Source: Trileptium ribeirensis (lineage: Eukaryota > Nematoda > Enoplea > Enoplida > Thoracostomopsidae). From it: DNA of 64,000 nt. Made by a program: the position numbers and the translations under genes. The notes below the pieces were generated by a model. It ran no database searches, was not told the DNA's origin, and saw only the letters and a list, made by a program, of their open reading frames with translations. The stretch lies in contig JASANE010003656.1 of the NCBI GenBank assembly GCA_030248225.1, positions 1 to 64,000 on the forward strand, given 5' to 3'. Positions 36,227-48,200 of this stretch are shown here, one piece after another. Position 1 is the first letter of the stretch. Each line of letters begins with the position of its first letter.

Positions 36227-36516
36227 GTCTACGATAGTACCAAAGGTTTTACACCATCTGATGTGCTGTTTTAAATGTATAATTTATCGCTATTGCATGT
36301 TTGCTGAAATTTAAGATCAGAAAGCGGGAAGTAAAATGCTTTCAGATTTTTCCAATTTCGATGTATTATTGTTTTGCGACACTTTTATTTCAATAAGTAG
36401 ATAATTTTCGATGACCTAAAATGTTTAAACGTATACTGGTAATTTAGTCAAAGCGCAAACAATAAAGCTACACCAAGATTCCGTGAACAAGAGTGGGACA
36501 CTCGTACCACGCTACG

Positions 36517-36664
36517 TTATATGCCTTGCGCCATGACGCGATCGAAATTCGCATCCTTTGTCTCGCCTTGCAGTTTACGGTTAAGCAAATTTACCATTTC
36601 GTCTTGTTCCTCCCGCCCTTCCACCCTACTTCTGTTCTGCTCCACCAACTTCCGTCGTGCACAT
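36517..36664 (-). CDS. Candidate terminal exon, highly charged and probably helical
   Basis: On the minus strand, after an AG at 36665-36666, a frame of 48 codons runs to TAA at 36517-36519. It is rich in Glu, Arg, Lys and Gln (for example RRKLVEQNRSRVEGREEQDE) with leucine spacing that suggests a helix or coiled coil, and ends DANFDRVMAQGI. GC content is higher than its surroundings. Two plus-strand frames overlap it (36493-36693 and 36521-36712) but look less protein-like. The acceptor has a poor pyrimidine tract, so the true exon may extend further 5'. Function unknown. Confidence 0.35.
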
Positions 36665-39600
36665 CTGTCGTTCCAAATTTTAGCACAAAATAAAAAGCTT
36701 TTGAATTTATAAATTTATATTTATGGATTTCAAATTTGGAAGAAAAGTTGGGATTTGAACAGGTCTAGACTTCCAGGGACAGTGGGAGAACAAAAAATTA
36801 GCGGATATGACAAAAATGGAAAGCTTGTATGCTCTGGAAAAGTAAGACCACTGATGCGAAAGTCGTCTAATCACCCGCGTCATCCACAAAGCATATAACG
36901 TAGTGTGTTACTAGTATCACACCCTTTCTCTAAGGGTCCATCATGAACTTTTAGCTAGGCCATATAGCGCGAGAAACAGTGTCGTCACTATTTATTTATT
37001 GCACGTTGGTAGATAGCTGATTGCGCGAACGTTTCTGAAACGAAAATTTACATGGGGCGTAGAGACATACAAAAATTATACCACGACTATACTGCCGTGT
37101 AAGCTTCGTAGCAATGGCTCAAAAACGATCATGTTTATCATCTGTACCCGAAAATATTTTGTCATATGCGCATATGACAATGCATATATGGTTAGATGTG
37201 TAATAGAAGAGCGTTCCAAACCAGCATATGACGTTCTGAAAACACCTCAGTCGAATTGCGTGTTGGCTCAAACAACCTAAATGTTTAACTGCTTCACAGA
37301 CTGATTGTTAATAAGTTTACAGAAATTGTCCGCCTCGGGTTAATATAAAAATTAATTATGGGTCTTACTAAAGGACAGCGTACACTAGGTGCAATTATCA
37401 AAAGCATAAACCGATGTGGCGACTCACTAGAACTGGCGGAGAATGTATAGAAAGCTTTTATTGTCAAGTCTAGGAAACTTTGAAAAGCAATACACACTGT
37501 ATTTAAAGATTATAGTCTGTGCTGTACCGGATAAAAACGGAAATATAACTGTGATGTTAGTTTTAAATTAGATAACCATGACAACTAGGACTTGTTGTAC
37601 AGCGCTTACGTATTGGTGTATCGCGAATCATGCCCGCATACACAACGTACTATCGCTATTTGTGCGCGGACATAGAATTTGAGTGTCAATTTATTCGAGA
37701 AAAAACAACACAGGTGTACGCACCTGAAGTGAATTAACGCATAACTAAAGCTATGGCGATCCGGATAGAACAGAACAGAATTCGCAGTGGAATAGCTGAA
37801 AATACCGCAATTACACTTATCAAATTTAGCATTTCGTATGCACACATAATACAGATACTGTGAAAATTTACTTTAGCATTGAGATTGTTTCACAATAAAG
37901 TTCATGCCATGCTCAAGATCTTAGTATATATACGTACAGCTGAAATACATCCCAGAATACAAGTCTGAAGGTATGGCATTCTAAAATAGATCAAAGATAT
38001 GTAGGAAAGCCTTTTGCTCATAATGTCATTTGCATAGTCAAACGATGAAAGCTGATTTTCGGGTACAAATGCCAAACATTGTTTATATCACAGTAACCAG
38101 CTATTGAAAATAAAGAAATGACGGTTGTAACTTCTGGTGCAACTGTTACCTGGTTGTACAGCGTAATTTTGATCTATTACGTTCATGTACTAAATTATGT
38201 GTGTTTGTACTGCACATGAACACATACTATCCAAGACCAGGTTAAGCACTGATGCGATTTGTTTTCCAACTTTAAATATTAGTACGAACTAATGGGGTTA
38301 AATAAAATGTTTCGTATAAGGTAAACTTTTCGAAGATTTTATAAAATGATTTATAAATCGATCGATTATCTGCCAACGATATATGATTAGCAATGCTAAA
38401 TATATTGCAACGCAGACTCATATTATATAACTTCCTTGAACTAAGCAACAAAAATACTTTTCACATCGGCCGAATCGAATTGACGCGTCGACTAAGGCCT
38501 TCGGCAGGCACAGCGCCTTTCTGTACTCTATACAAATTGCAACTATTATTGTAACAAAGAAATGCAGCTTCCACCATCCCAAGCCGATTTATTTTGAGTA
38601 AAGTGTTATTTGTGGATACCTTAAATTTATAAATTCATGTGTATCTTGGTTATTGGTTTCTATTTACATTGGTCATGTTTCAAAAAGTAAGCTGAGAGTT
38701 ATGATAAACTCTAACGTCACGTTTTTAAAATATCTATACATGTATTAATCTGAATGCCCTAAGTATATATGATTTGTGGTTGGTTGAGTTTCAATCACAT
38801 GATTGAAATAAAATACACGCCGAACGTTCTTAGCAAATGTGGACGTACTTCATAATGCACATCCATAAATACCAATAATTAATGATGGCTTCGTCAGCAA
38901 AGTATAGTACTTTTCGCCATTACTTAATAAATCCGGCAGACATAACGTGACTAAGTTTTCAGGCGGTCATTTGAAGAAGCTAAAATTTTACTTAAAGCGC
39001 ACCTGGTTTGGCGGTCGCGTCTGAACAATTTTTAGTCGATAATACCATGACTAGGGATGCATCGAACCCGCTATGTATTTGCTTCCTATCGGTTCGCAAT
39101 GAATTTTTTGGAAGCTGAATAAATCAAATATAATTTAACGGTTACAGTTGCATTCTTTTAACATATTCTTTTAACGTCACACGTTTCATTTCATCACACA
39201 CAAACACCAAAAACAGCGACAACCTATGACTGTCGTTTTCAGCAGCGACATTGAAATCTTTTTACCTACTATAAATAAGTTAGTGTTTTGCGTTTACAAA
39301 GATATTGAAACGCCTAAAATTACTGTTACATTGATCAATTAGTTATAGTATTTAGTTTGATAAACAGGGTTGAAGCTGAGGAAATCAGATCATGAAAATT
39401 AGTTATAATCTGAGTGTAATGCGGCTTTCACGTTATAATGTCCACCCTATTTGGAACTTTTATCATATGTAGTCACGACCTTACCGTATAGACAGTAAGG
39501 GTTATACCCATACCGTAAGTCGATTTCCGAGGGCGTATGACGTACTAGCTGCTACATTTTTGGTTCACGTTGTTGTACACCCTTAGCTACAAATTCCGCG

Positions 39601-39985
39601 CGAATTAACTAACGGACACCGTGTGTAGTTGATGCGATGTATTAGTCAGTTGTGCTGTGTAGTTTATTTGTATATCTCGATATTTGTATCTAGACCGTAT
39701 GCATGTTGATGAGATTATCCCACACACCCGCAATATTACTACCAAGAACTTGATACCGAAGAAAAGTGATGATACCCTTGAAAATTTTTTAAAGAAAACA
39801 TTGGGGTGGGTTCTAAGACACTCTGTTGTCGACAGTGTGCCTGACGCTGTGTGTGGTACATAGCTTCCAAATGTCGGGGACATTATAACATGAAGGCCGC
39901 ATAAACTTTGGCCGCAGTGAGAATACGTGCAGTGATTCTTTTTTTAATATTCCACTAACTAGTACCATAAAAGCCAGATGCTAAA
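36665..39985. other. AT-rich intergenic sequence
   Basis: No gene recognised. A 92-codon frame at 39605-39883 (-) is open but has no known motif. No repeat boundaries noted. Confidence 0.4.
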
Positions 39986-40763
39986 CTAGTGAAGCTCGCT
40001 TGCGAGCCAGAATTCGAGTCGTGAGAATAATCCCCCGAAGCAGAAGTGTGAAAGATATTTTTTCCACACAATATTTTTGATACTCGCAATGAACTTGTCG
40101 GCCCAGAAAACCCTATATCCGACACTAAAACCAACAATAAACACACATTCAGGTGCTTTTCCCACGATTTCTCACCAAAAATTGCGAAAACGTCATTTTT
40201 TATGTCAAGTATGAACCAGAAGTGTAAAAAATATTTGCCCAACAATATTTTTAACACTTGCAATGAGTTTATCTGCCCAGAAAACCCCATATAAGACGCT
40301 AAAAGCAACAAAAAACACACATTTAGATGCATTTCCCACGCTTTTCACCAAATATGAAATTTGGCGCCAACTATAAGCTTATAGTCTCCAGATTGGGAAG
40401 TAGTTGAAAAACTTTATATATATCATTGGAAAGCTCTGGTAAAGCTACATGGAATAGGCGTATTAGTTTGCGGATAACTCGTGTACTTATTGAGAAAAGT
40501 CGCATAAACTGGAGGGGCTGCCCGAAAAATGAGCCAAAATGACGTCATTTTGCCCCATAACTTTTTTTACGGCAAAAAATCCAAATATCGGGCTCCGTCA
40601 CTACACCTAAATCGACCATTGCGGTTCGAGTGAGCTATGCTGCATCAAAATCTGCCCAACCGTTATCGAGATCCAGGTGCGACACACAGACACACACAGA
40701 CAGGACCTCCTCAACCCCCTGCAGAGCCAAAATTGAAAATTCTCGTTCCACTCACTCGAATTC
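39986..40763 (-). mobile_element. Non-autonomous Helentron-like (HINE) element, copy 2
   Basis: This is the inverted, diverged copy of the element at 23727-24588. On the minus strand it starts GAATTCGAGTGAG (from 40763), has the partner inverted repeat at 40012 (GAATTCGAGTCG on the plus strand), then the hairpin CTCGCAAGCGAG, and ends CTAG at 39986. The flanking bases are T on both sides on the element strand, and no target duplication is present. A shared core GGCGCCAACTATAAGCTTATAG lies at about 40362. Copy 2 contains an extra near-duplicate of a segment (40055-40175 against 40205-40330). Confidence 0.72.
40055..40335. repeat. Internal ~150-bp tandem duplication within Helentron-like copy 2
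   Basis: The block with AAGTGTGAAAGATATTTTTTCC, CACAATATTTTTGATACTCG, GCCCAGAAAACCC and ACACACATTCAGGTGC at 40043-40162 recurs at 40219-40333 as AAGTGTAAAAAATATTTGCC, CAACAATATTTTTAACACTTG, GCCCAGAAAACCCC and ACACACATTTAGATGC. The copy at 23.7 kb appears to have the block once. Confidence 0.75.
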
Positions 40764-41322
40764 AAATATCAAAATTTCGTCAGTACAGCGAAGTCAGCCA
40801 AAGTGTGCTTCATCGTCCTCCGGAGGCTCAAATAGCCAACCCGCGGAGTTGTGTTTAGGTCAAAAGAAAACAAGGTTTTTTAATTTATTAAAAAATAGTC
40901 CTAAATTAGTAAACCGCATCAGGCAACATCAGCTATTTGACTACTATATTTTTAGATAATAGAAACACTCTGTGCTATTGAAATATCGCGATCAGCACTC
41001 AACAATTGTATTGTTGTCTATCAAAAATGAATCGGAGTCGGAGCTGAGAACGAGCTGCCTTTTTACAGGTAGATCGGCAATAGCTGTTACCATCAACCAA
41101 ATAGGGTACTCTTTTAACCTCGCTAATGCGGAAGCCCGCATTATATATGGACAGGGGGGCCACCGCACCCGAAAAAACCCGGACCGGGAGGGCCTTTGTG
41201 AAAAGAAGCTGCAGCATTAACCATTCCTCCCCGGATGTAGGAAAGTTAGTCCTTCTGGATCCAGAGGTTTAGGGCACAGCAAATCACGTAATGCACGACT
41301 CCCTTATACTGTGGAGTCCAGG
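40764..41322. other. Intergenic sequence, a GC-rich patch at about 41110-41250
   Basis: An 82-codon frame (40972-41220, +) crosses the patch but has no recognised domain. No other feature. Confidence 0.35.
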
Positions 41323-41815
41323 AGTGTCATACACTTCTCAAGAAGCGATCATGAAGTATTGATAATACTAACGCACATTCATAATACCATTTATTGGAAT
41401 TGTTTTAAGACATAATAACCGCATACAATTTTAGGGTTACATTGGCAATAGGTATTACTGAAGAACAAATAGGGTTCTTATATATTTTTTCTTTTATTTT
41501 AGAAGTTCGTTAATGGAACAGGGACGGTCCGGACCAGTGAAAAGTTCTGCCGGTTCGGGTCGATCCAGTCCGATCAAACCTCTGTAAAATAAAGTTGCAT
41601 TACTAACAATGATCCCCACTCATCGAGAGCTAGGAATTTACTCTCTTTGGACACAGTGGTCTCGTGGGCATAATACAGGATGCGTTTGTATAGTAATGTC
41701 GAGAAGAGTCATACAATTCTCCGGAAGCCAAAACAAACTCCTGATAAAGCTAATGCACATTCATAACGTCATTTATTGGTATTGTTTTGAGACCTAATCG
41801 CTACCTACAATGTAA
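41323..41815. repeat. Pair of ~112-bp direct repeats upstream of the receptor gene
   Basis: Copies at about 41323-41434 and 41704-41815 share a string of blocks in the same order: GTCATACA, TTCTC, CTAATGCACATTCATAA (CTAACGCACATTCATAA in copy 1), CATTTATTGG, ATTGTTTT and CAATTT/CAATGT. They lie about 380 bases apart in the same orientation. This looks like a diverged local duplication or two copies of one dispersed repeat. No coding content was seen. Confidence 0.6.
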
Positions 41816-41905
41816 GAAAATATAAAATATGAATTCGCAATATAAATAATCTCCAAATATCCACGATGCGATCTCCTGGAATACAAATGTCGTAACATAG
41901 TCGCC

Positions 41906-42601
41906 TAGTGCACAGTGTGATCGGTACTCAGATGTTGCAAAATTCTCTGAAATATGTGTCTTCATAAACCTTTTAGATTTACACAACATTCACGTTATAG
42001 GTAAGTTGGCAGCACTGTTAAAGTTTTGTCGACGTACAGCCTGCGTAACACCGCCACCACTATGTTTTGAATAATTACATATGGTTTCCAGGACTCCGCC
42101 AACATTTTTGTATGGTGTCATGGACATAGTCAAGTCTTTTCAGTGACGACCAAAATCCTGGCAACGATTTTATTTGATGTTTTCGCGGTATACACATTCC
42201 ATGTAGCTACATGTTTGCCCAGGCAAACCACACAGCACTGTTAATGATAGGTATATATGGGATACTACGACATTGATAATGTAATTTCAAGTTTCGTTAC
42301 ATTAAATTTGTCCCTATTTTTAACTTATTCAGAAATATAGGGCGACGAAGACACTACGGTATGTCGCATATAGCATCTGTGACACCGTGCTGTATGTTGT
42401 ATATTATTGTACTGCAGATTACAATATACTGTTCTTATAACAGCGTTACACTGTGACTATACAAGAGCAAAACTTCCACATTGTGGGCAATTCAAATCGT
42501 GAAGTTTGCAGTATGCAAGTGCGTAGTGCACAGTGTGCTTAACTCTCAAATGTCCTAAAATTCGTTGAACTTTGTTTCACCATAAAACCTTTTAGATTTA
42601 T
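41906..42601. repeat. Second pair of direct repeats (~77 bp) just 5' of the receptor gene
   Basis: 41906-41982 and 42524-42601 share TAGTGCACAGTGTG, a CTCAAATGT/CTCAGATGT block, AAAATTC and an AACCTTTTAGATTTA block at the end. The second copy ends only about 60 bases before the receptor start codon, so it lies where a promoter or 5' UTR would be expected. A regulatory role is possible but there is no direct sign of one. Confidence 0.55.
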
Positions 42602-42662
42602 TCTGGCTTGCTTATAATATTCATTTACTTCACACACCTATTTGCTGGTTTTTTAATAAGTA

Positions 42663-44570
42663 ATGGCTAAGATTTCTATTCATTGGTACAATAATATTTT
42701 GCACGCCAGTAATATTAGTGGTGTCAGTAGTAATCGCGGAATATTAGATGATGGAAAATGGGAACGCTACTCTTCTATTCTGCAGCCGGGTTTAAATGGT
42801 GAATTAAACTATAGCGAACTCCAAGACTTCGTTCCGTATCGCATTAGAATCGGTGAATTTGATCGCGATTTTCTTCGAATATCCGTTTTTCGATGGCTAA
42901 CCATTGGGATGATAGTGGCCGGGTGCGGATCGAATTTTGCCGGTGGTACTTATCTTATTGCCGCTCGTAAAGGTATCCTGTTTTTGCCGTATCTATTTGC
43001 AATGGTAACTTGTAACGAAATATTTTTACTAAGTTTAGCGTTTAATCTTATGTTAAATCATATAGGTTACTTTTCAGCGCCCGCTACTAATTCGTTGTCA
43101 ATGATGAATTTGTGCAGTTGGCTAATTGTTGCGATGGCAATTACTCAACATGTTCCCACAATATGTCTTGCATTAGTTGCAATACAGCGATGCTGTGCGC
43201 TATTTCGATACAGCCTTCATCGCTATGAATGCGGTGACTGCGATGAACGGGTGAGACAAGTTCTAACTACATTATGTGTTGCTTTTGTATGTTTTATCCT
43301 GAATATTTGGATTTTTAACAATACTGATACATCGTACGGTTTTTGTAAGCTGAAATCTTCACTTTCTTTCGACAATTCAACATCGTGCTACAATGGAACA
43401 ACCAATATTATGATGCTTATTTCGGTGATAACATTTTACTTCATACCATTTGCCATTGCTAACGTAACAAACGCTATTGTTATTTATACCGTTCAACGCA
43501 ATACACCGTCTAAAGTTCGTAAAAATGCTAAAGTTTCTACAATTATAAGGCAAATTGTTAAATCTGGAAAGTTACAACGCCTTTTGTCGCGTTCACGAAA
43601 ATTGACCGCGCCATATACAGCAACACAGAGAACTTATAGATTTAATGCCGAGCCAACGACATCGTGTTCTCGTAAAAGTATTTATCCATCGGTAAACGAA
43701 AGAAAGTATGGATCTCTGGGCCGAACCATGCCAGTCGGCAATATCTACGGTGAAAACGTGGATTCGACAAGTTGCTATGACGGCGATAGTTTACTATCAA
43801 ATTATCAAATTAATTCGAGAACGTTGACAGAACGTCATTTGTTTGATGTATCAGTAAACAATGACGGTAGTTGTCGGAATATTTCAGCGACAGATAACGG
43901 AAACAGTACAGCATACGGTGATGGAATAGTAAAACAACAACATCTACTTAATCAAGATCAAAACAAGTTAGCTGTGCCGAACATTGATGTAGTTAATTCG
44001 CAGTTAGTTAACCGCAAACGTTCAGCATCTTTGAGCAATATATGCCGTATTTCTACCCCGATTATTAGTTCCGCTACGAAATATCGTAGCAAATGTTACT
44101 GTAACAGGTGTGGAAACGCTGGACCCACAATAGACCTGAAACAAAGCAAAAATTATCAATTGCGTCCGCCGCAATATTGCTTCTTTGACTTCAGTGATGT
44201 TGGAAATAGTACCGTTGCTGAACCGACATCCTTTCGAGCAATATCCGAAAAGCTGTACCATCGAATACATCGACGAAAGCGGCGTACCATATTTACTTTT
44301 GTAGCCATAGCAACCGTTGACATGTTGCTCAACTTTCCTACTCATCTAATAAATATCGTTAGTCGATGTATGAAGCTTCCTGAAGCCTCTATTGATGTGA
44401 GGAAAAATAAAAATTCAACAATGGATTTGAATAATCAGTTTCGTTCCGAACAAGCAAACTATTCAGCGTTAATTTTCAATACATTTGAGCTCATCTTATG
44501 GCACCTTCAATTTATTGTTAGTCCATTTTTAGTTACACTCGAAATGTTCCGCAAACGACGTGGACTGTAG
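42663..44570 (+). CDS. Divergent rhodopsin-family (class A) seven-transmembrane receptor, single exon
   Basis: A 635-residue open frame with no intron; an in-frame TAA lies two codons upstream of the ATG, so the start is well fixed. Hydrophobic segments suggest seven helices near residues 77-100, 106-130, 144-178, 197-217, 247-276, 542-567 and 601-627. The class-A frame can be placed: N91 as N1.50, C151 as the helix-3 disulfide cysteine, and R176 exactly 25 residues later as R3.50, paired with C228 or C242 in loop 2. Key motifs are altered: D2.50 is E119, DRY is QRC, CWxP is LNFP (P559), and NPxxY is SPFLV (P621). P262 fits P5.50. Cytoplasmic loop 3 is about 260 residues, Ser/Asn-rich and low in conserved sequence. 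NxS/T sites occur at residues 17, 238, 244 and in the last outer loop. It is presumably a plasma-membrane receptor for a peptide or amine; the ligand cannot be told. Inference: lineage-specific orphan receptor. Confidence 0.88.
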   Translation: MAKISIHWYNNILHASNISGVSSNRGILDDGKWERYSSILQPGLNGELNYSELQDFVPYRIRIGEFDRDFLRISVFRWLTIGMIVAGCGSNFAGGTYLIAARKGILFLPYLFAMVTCNEIFLLSLAFNLMLNHIGYFSAPATNSLSMMNLCSWLIVAMAITQHVPTICLALVAIQRCCALFRYSLHRYECGDCDERVRQVLTTLCVAFVCFILNIWIFNNTDTSYGFCKLKSSLSFDNSTSCYNGTTNIMMLISVITFYFIPFAIANVTNAIVIYTVQRNTPSKVRKNAKVSTIIRQIVKSGKLQRLLSRSRKLTAPYTATQRTYRFNAEPTTSCSRKSIYPSVNERKYGSLGRTMPVGNIYGENVDSTSCYDGDSLLSNYQINSRTLTERHLFDVSVNNDGSCRNISATDNGNSTAYGDGIVKQQHLLNQDQNKLAVPNIDVVNSQLVNRKRSASLSNICRISTPIISSATKYRSKCYCNRCGNAGPTIDLKQSKNYQLRPPQYCFFDFSDVGNSTVAEPTSFRAISEKLYHRIHRRKRRTIFTFVAIATVDMLLNFPTHLINIVSRCMKLPEASIDVRKNKNSTMDLNNQFRSEQANYSALIFNTFELILWHLQFIVSPFLVTLEMFRKRRGL

Positions 44571-44622
44571 TTTAAATTAGCATCTATTTGTTGCAAATAG
44601 TTAATAAGTTGGCAAGGCATGT

Positions 44623-44628
44623 AATAAA
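44623..44628 (+). promoter_or_regulatory. Candidate polyadenylation signal of the receptor gene (proximal)
   Basis: An AATAAA hexamer lies about 53 bases after the receptor stop codon, a normal distance for a short 3' UTR. A second AATAAA lies at 44881-44886. Either could be used; AATAAA is common by chance in such AT-rich sequence, so the assignment rests on position only. Confidence 0.45.
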
Positions 44629-44880
44629 GCAACGCCTGAATATGTGAGAAATTTCTGTTATTATATATAATAGATACCATGTGAATTGCGAAATTTTGAT
44701 TTTAGTGCAAAATCTTGGTGTATCACAAGTTTGGATGCTACATGAATAAACGTAATTCGAGGTTGTACTTAATTATCTGTAACTAAACAAGTTGTTAGTG
44801 CAATTCCATTTTTTAACAGTAGATTTATCGTTACGCCATACTGCTATACTACTAAGTTAAAATTTAAGATAGTTTCACAC

Positions 44881-44886
44881 AATAAA
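44881..44886 (+). promoter_or_regulatory. Candidate distal polyadenylation signal of the receptor gene
   Basis: A second AATAAA about 310 bases after the receptor stop. It would give a longer 3' UTR. Only the hexamer and its position support it. Confidence 0.3.
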
Positions 44887-45280
44887 ATGTTGAGAACATG
44901 CATAACTGTGACCCGTAAAGGTAGGTTTCTTGGTTCAATCAACAAGAAAACACCTGGGCACTCCTGTCGTGGTCATCTTTTTGCGTGGATTGCCGTTCGA
45001 TATGGTTACTGGCTATGAGTTGTCGATGTAACTCATGCGTAATAGCCCAAATTTTTACAGGCACTCAAATACTTTCAGAAAATCATGGCTCTAAAAATGC
45101 CATTGGACTAGCTGAGCATAATCCGGTACACTATATATTGTGTTGTAATCATTATAAGAAAACAATTGTTTATGGAGTTGTATTTAATAAAACAATTGTT
45201 GATATAATCCTGTTATTGTTTCATTATGCTCCATCGATATGGCGGGCCAAGAACTTCTGTTGACTCCGAAACAATGTATT
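44887..45280. other. Intergenic sequence downstream of the receptor gene
   Basis: No feature recognised; a 92-codon plus-strand frame at 44985-45263 lacks any known motif. Confidence 0.35.
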
Positions 45281-48200
45281 AAATGAAATTTATGTCGCAG
45301 GGTTTCAGTTGTCCTGGGCGTCGTGCCAACATAGGTCGGCCATGTAGATATGAATACTATGTGCTAGCCAAAGTGGACTTATTTACATATATTTCGTATA
45401 GTTAACTGAACTGTGCTCGGACGGAACTCTGGCCGTCGGTTAGAATATTTAACTAAGGATTCAGACCTTAACTTGGCGTAGGCTTAGTGTCCCGACCAGA
45501 CCGATCCCAGTGCTCATCAAAATCTTATTATCATGTAATCACTGGATGGGTTGTATATACCGATTTATATATTAGCATTTTTTCGGCAAAAAGATGGAAT
45601 GAATGTTCCACAAATGGAGCAGAACATATTGAATACAATACCCAGTTTTTCAGAACCAAGATAAGGGGTCGTCCCCACCCTGGAATATTCATTTTGACAC
45701 CCCAACAAGGCATGATAATAATTTCGTCGACCAAAATAAAGGGACGACTTTTGCTATAAAATTCTAAAGCTCAATCTATACCAGGGTTAAGCCGGTGGTA
45801 CAAACTATATAAGGTATTTTCAATTCTTCAGGGCGATACCAAGAACCCTCAAACACTCCGATTTTTTGAGCTACGTATTATTAGCGGGTCCTTAATCATT
45901 TTTTGCACTCATCCACGAAATCACCCGACCCCGCGGTTGTGCAAGGAATTCGGCTAACCCTGCTGTCACACAAAAACTCCTATTTTGGGCATACATAACG
46001 GCCTGTATATTGTCAACCACAGAAGGGATTTTAAAATTGATATTTTGATATCCAATCGACAAGCAAGAGCGAAACCCTGGTCTCGCTCCCGCCGCCTGCG
46101 TCTTTCCTAACGCTTAAAACCCAACTAAACAAAATTTTTGCGAAACTTTTCTCTCTGGCGTAACCCTGATATATTTAGCTATTCGGAAGTATCGCGCCGA
46201 TCAGGGAGAGTTTTGATCTGTTTTTGTACTTACCGTCCACTGATAAATGTATTATCCTATGGTTCCTCTTGCCAGTCGCTGTGACCGACACATATATTTT
46301 TATTGATGTCGGTCGCCATTATCTTGTCGTGCTAACTTGCCATGTATATATAGTTGTGTTTTTTGGAGATTTCAGAATTTTACTTCGTATATATTCGTAG
46401 TTTTGTGTGCTTTCATATCTTAATTGTATTTAAAATGTTCTTCTACGGACAGGTCAAATCAAAAGAAAGGTGTACTAAGCCAAAAGGGGGTTAGACGGAG
46501 TGTATAAAAGATGGTTCAGCAATGCATTGGGACCAGTAAGTTAAAACTTTTGAGCTCAGCCGTTGTCGCTATGTTATCCATTTTTGGCTTTAAATTTTGT
46601 ACACTTTGAGTTTTTCGTTTTTTCTTTATTTTCCAACATTGATTGAGGCTTCACTTTTCATGATACATGGGGAGGACGGATCCATATCGCTCCTCGAAGC
46701 TTGAAATTCGGGTAAGACGAGTGGACTGTGAGTTATAAACTATGTTCTTATTTTCTTGGGTTCCAATTCCAACTTGTTCACCACCCTTTCGACGATCCAG
46801 TGAATGTTGAGCTCGTCGGCACGGTTGGGTATTGCTATTTGTTCGCAATTTTGGATGTATATAGTCCTGTGGGTATTTTCTTCACAATATATACAAAGTT
46901 TTCATGCTAGGATTATCACAATCGCAAGTCGAGTTAAAGTGAGAGTTGGGGGTTTTGTCAGGCAGTAATTGCGGGAGATGGCTAAACCACAAAACCTAAC
47001 ACAAATTTTCAGAAAGTGCATGGTTGCGCGGCCGATTTGATCCCTGTTTACTTTCGTCACTGATGCTCGGCTGGTCTTTTCTGTCCATCCCTATAGCTGA
47101 ACATCTCGAAGTTAAAAAGATCAGGGACAGAGGGCATATAAATTGTTTCAATATTACAGACATAGGTGAAAATACATATGCGCAAAATTGGGCAGCGTGG
47201 AATCAAATCAAAAAGTTAGCTCAAAGAAATAGAATGGTTTTATTTTATCTCAATGCCTAAACCCATCCGGCGGCCGGACGTGGGAAGTGAGTTCTCACGC
47301 GGAAAATCGTTTTGGTAACAAGGGGAAAGCCCCCGTGTTTAACGAAAACGGGTGTCGCTTTCCGGTAAAAATGAATGTTTGGGTGCCCTTGCTAAGTAAA
47401 AGTCACTCCGATCGTCGGTTTGGTTACGCACATATCAGGGCTAGGGAAATATAATTAATAAGTTTAACTAGCCAATCTAGGGTATAAATTAAATTTAACG
47501 TAGATAAGATCGCATATGAAGCGAAGTAAAAATATTGTAAAATTGACAATAGAGCCGAGTTTTATTAAGGTCCATATCGTAGGGAAAGGTTGCAAATGTT
47601 GAGCGAAATAAAATTTCTCAGATAACGCTCGAGTTCTTTATTTACCTCGCTAAAATATTACGCGTTGTTTAAAACATAATTTTAGTCATCTAATTCGGCA
47701 TAAGGTAAGGGGTACGTTTCTTCATCGGGGTCTTGCACGAGTCTCGGCTCCCGAAAGTCCTGCGAATAATTCAGGAATCTCAAAATAATGCTCCAATATT
47801 ATGGGGACGTCTGTTGCGAGCGTGCAGAACGCGTAAGGTTGTAGGCACCATATTTGTCAGAAAACTCTTCGATACATTGTGAGGATCTTTCTAGAACGCC
47901 TTGCTTATTACTTTCCCTTACTGGTTTTCCCCGACATTTTGCTTTGTTCGTTTCAATTGTGAATAATGTAGACCATCGTGAATGCATAGTTTTAGTTTTA
48001 TCTATTCCAGGCAAGCATGAGAGAGGCTCAGACGCCTGACCAGTCGAATTTCTACCCGGCATCCAGAGGGTCCAACTCTCAAAAATATGTGACCCTGCTT
48101 GTTAAGCAGAATCAGTACCACCTCGAAACTTTTCTACGATATTGATTCTACGATATATAAGCTAAATGCGCTAATGGATCAGATAGACTGGCGAAGCAGT

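Noticed and set aside
39605..39883. 92-codon minus-strand frame
   Set aside because: No motif, no splice sites of note; length is not surprising in 64 kb.
44022..44345. 107-codon minus-strand frame inside the receptor gene
   Set aside because: Shadow of the real plus-strand coding sequence.
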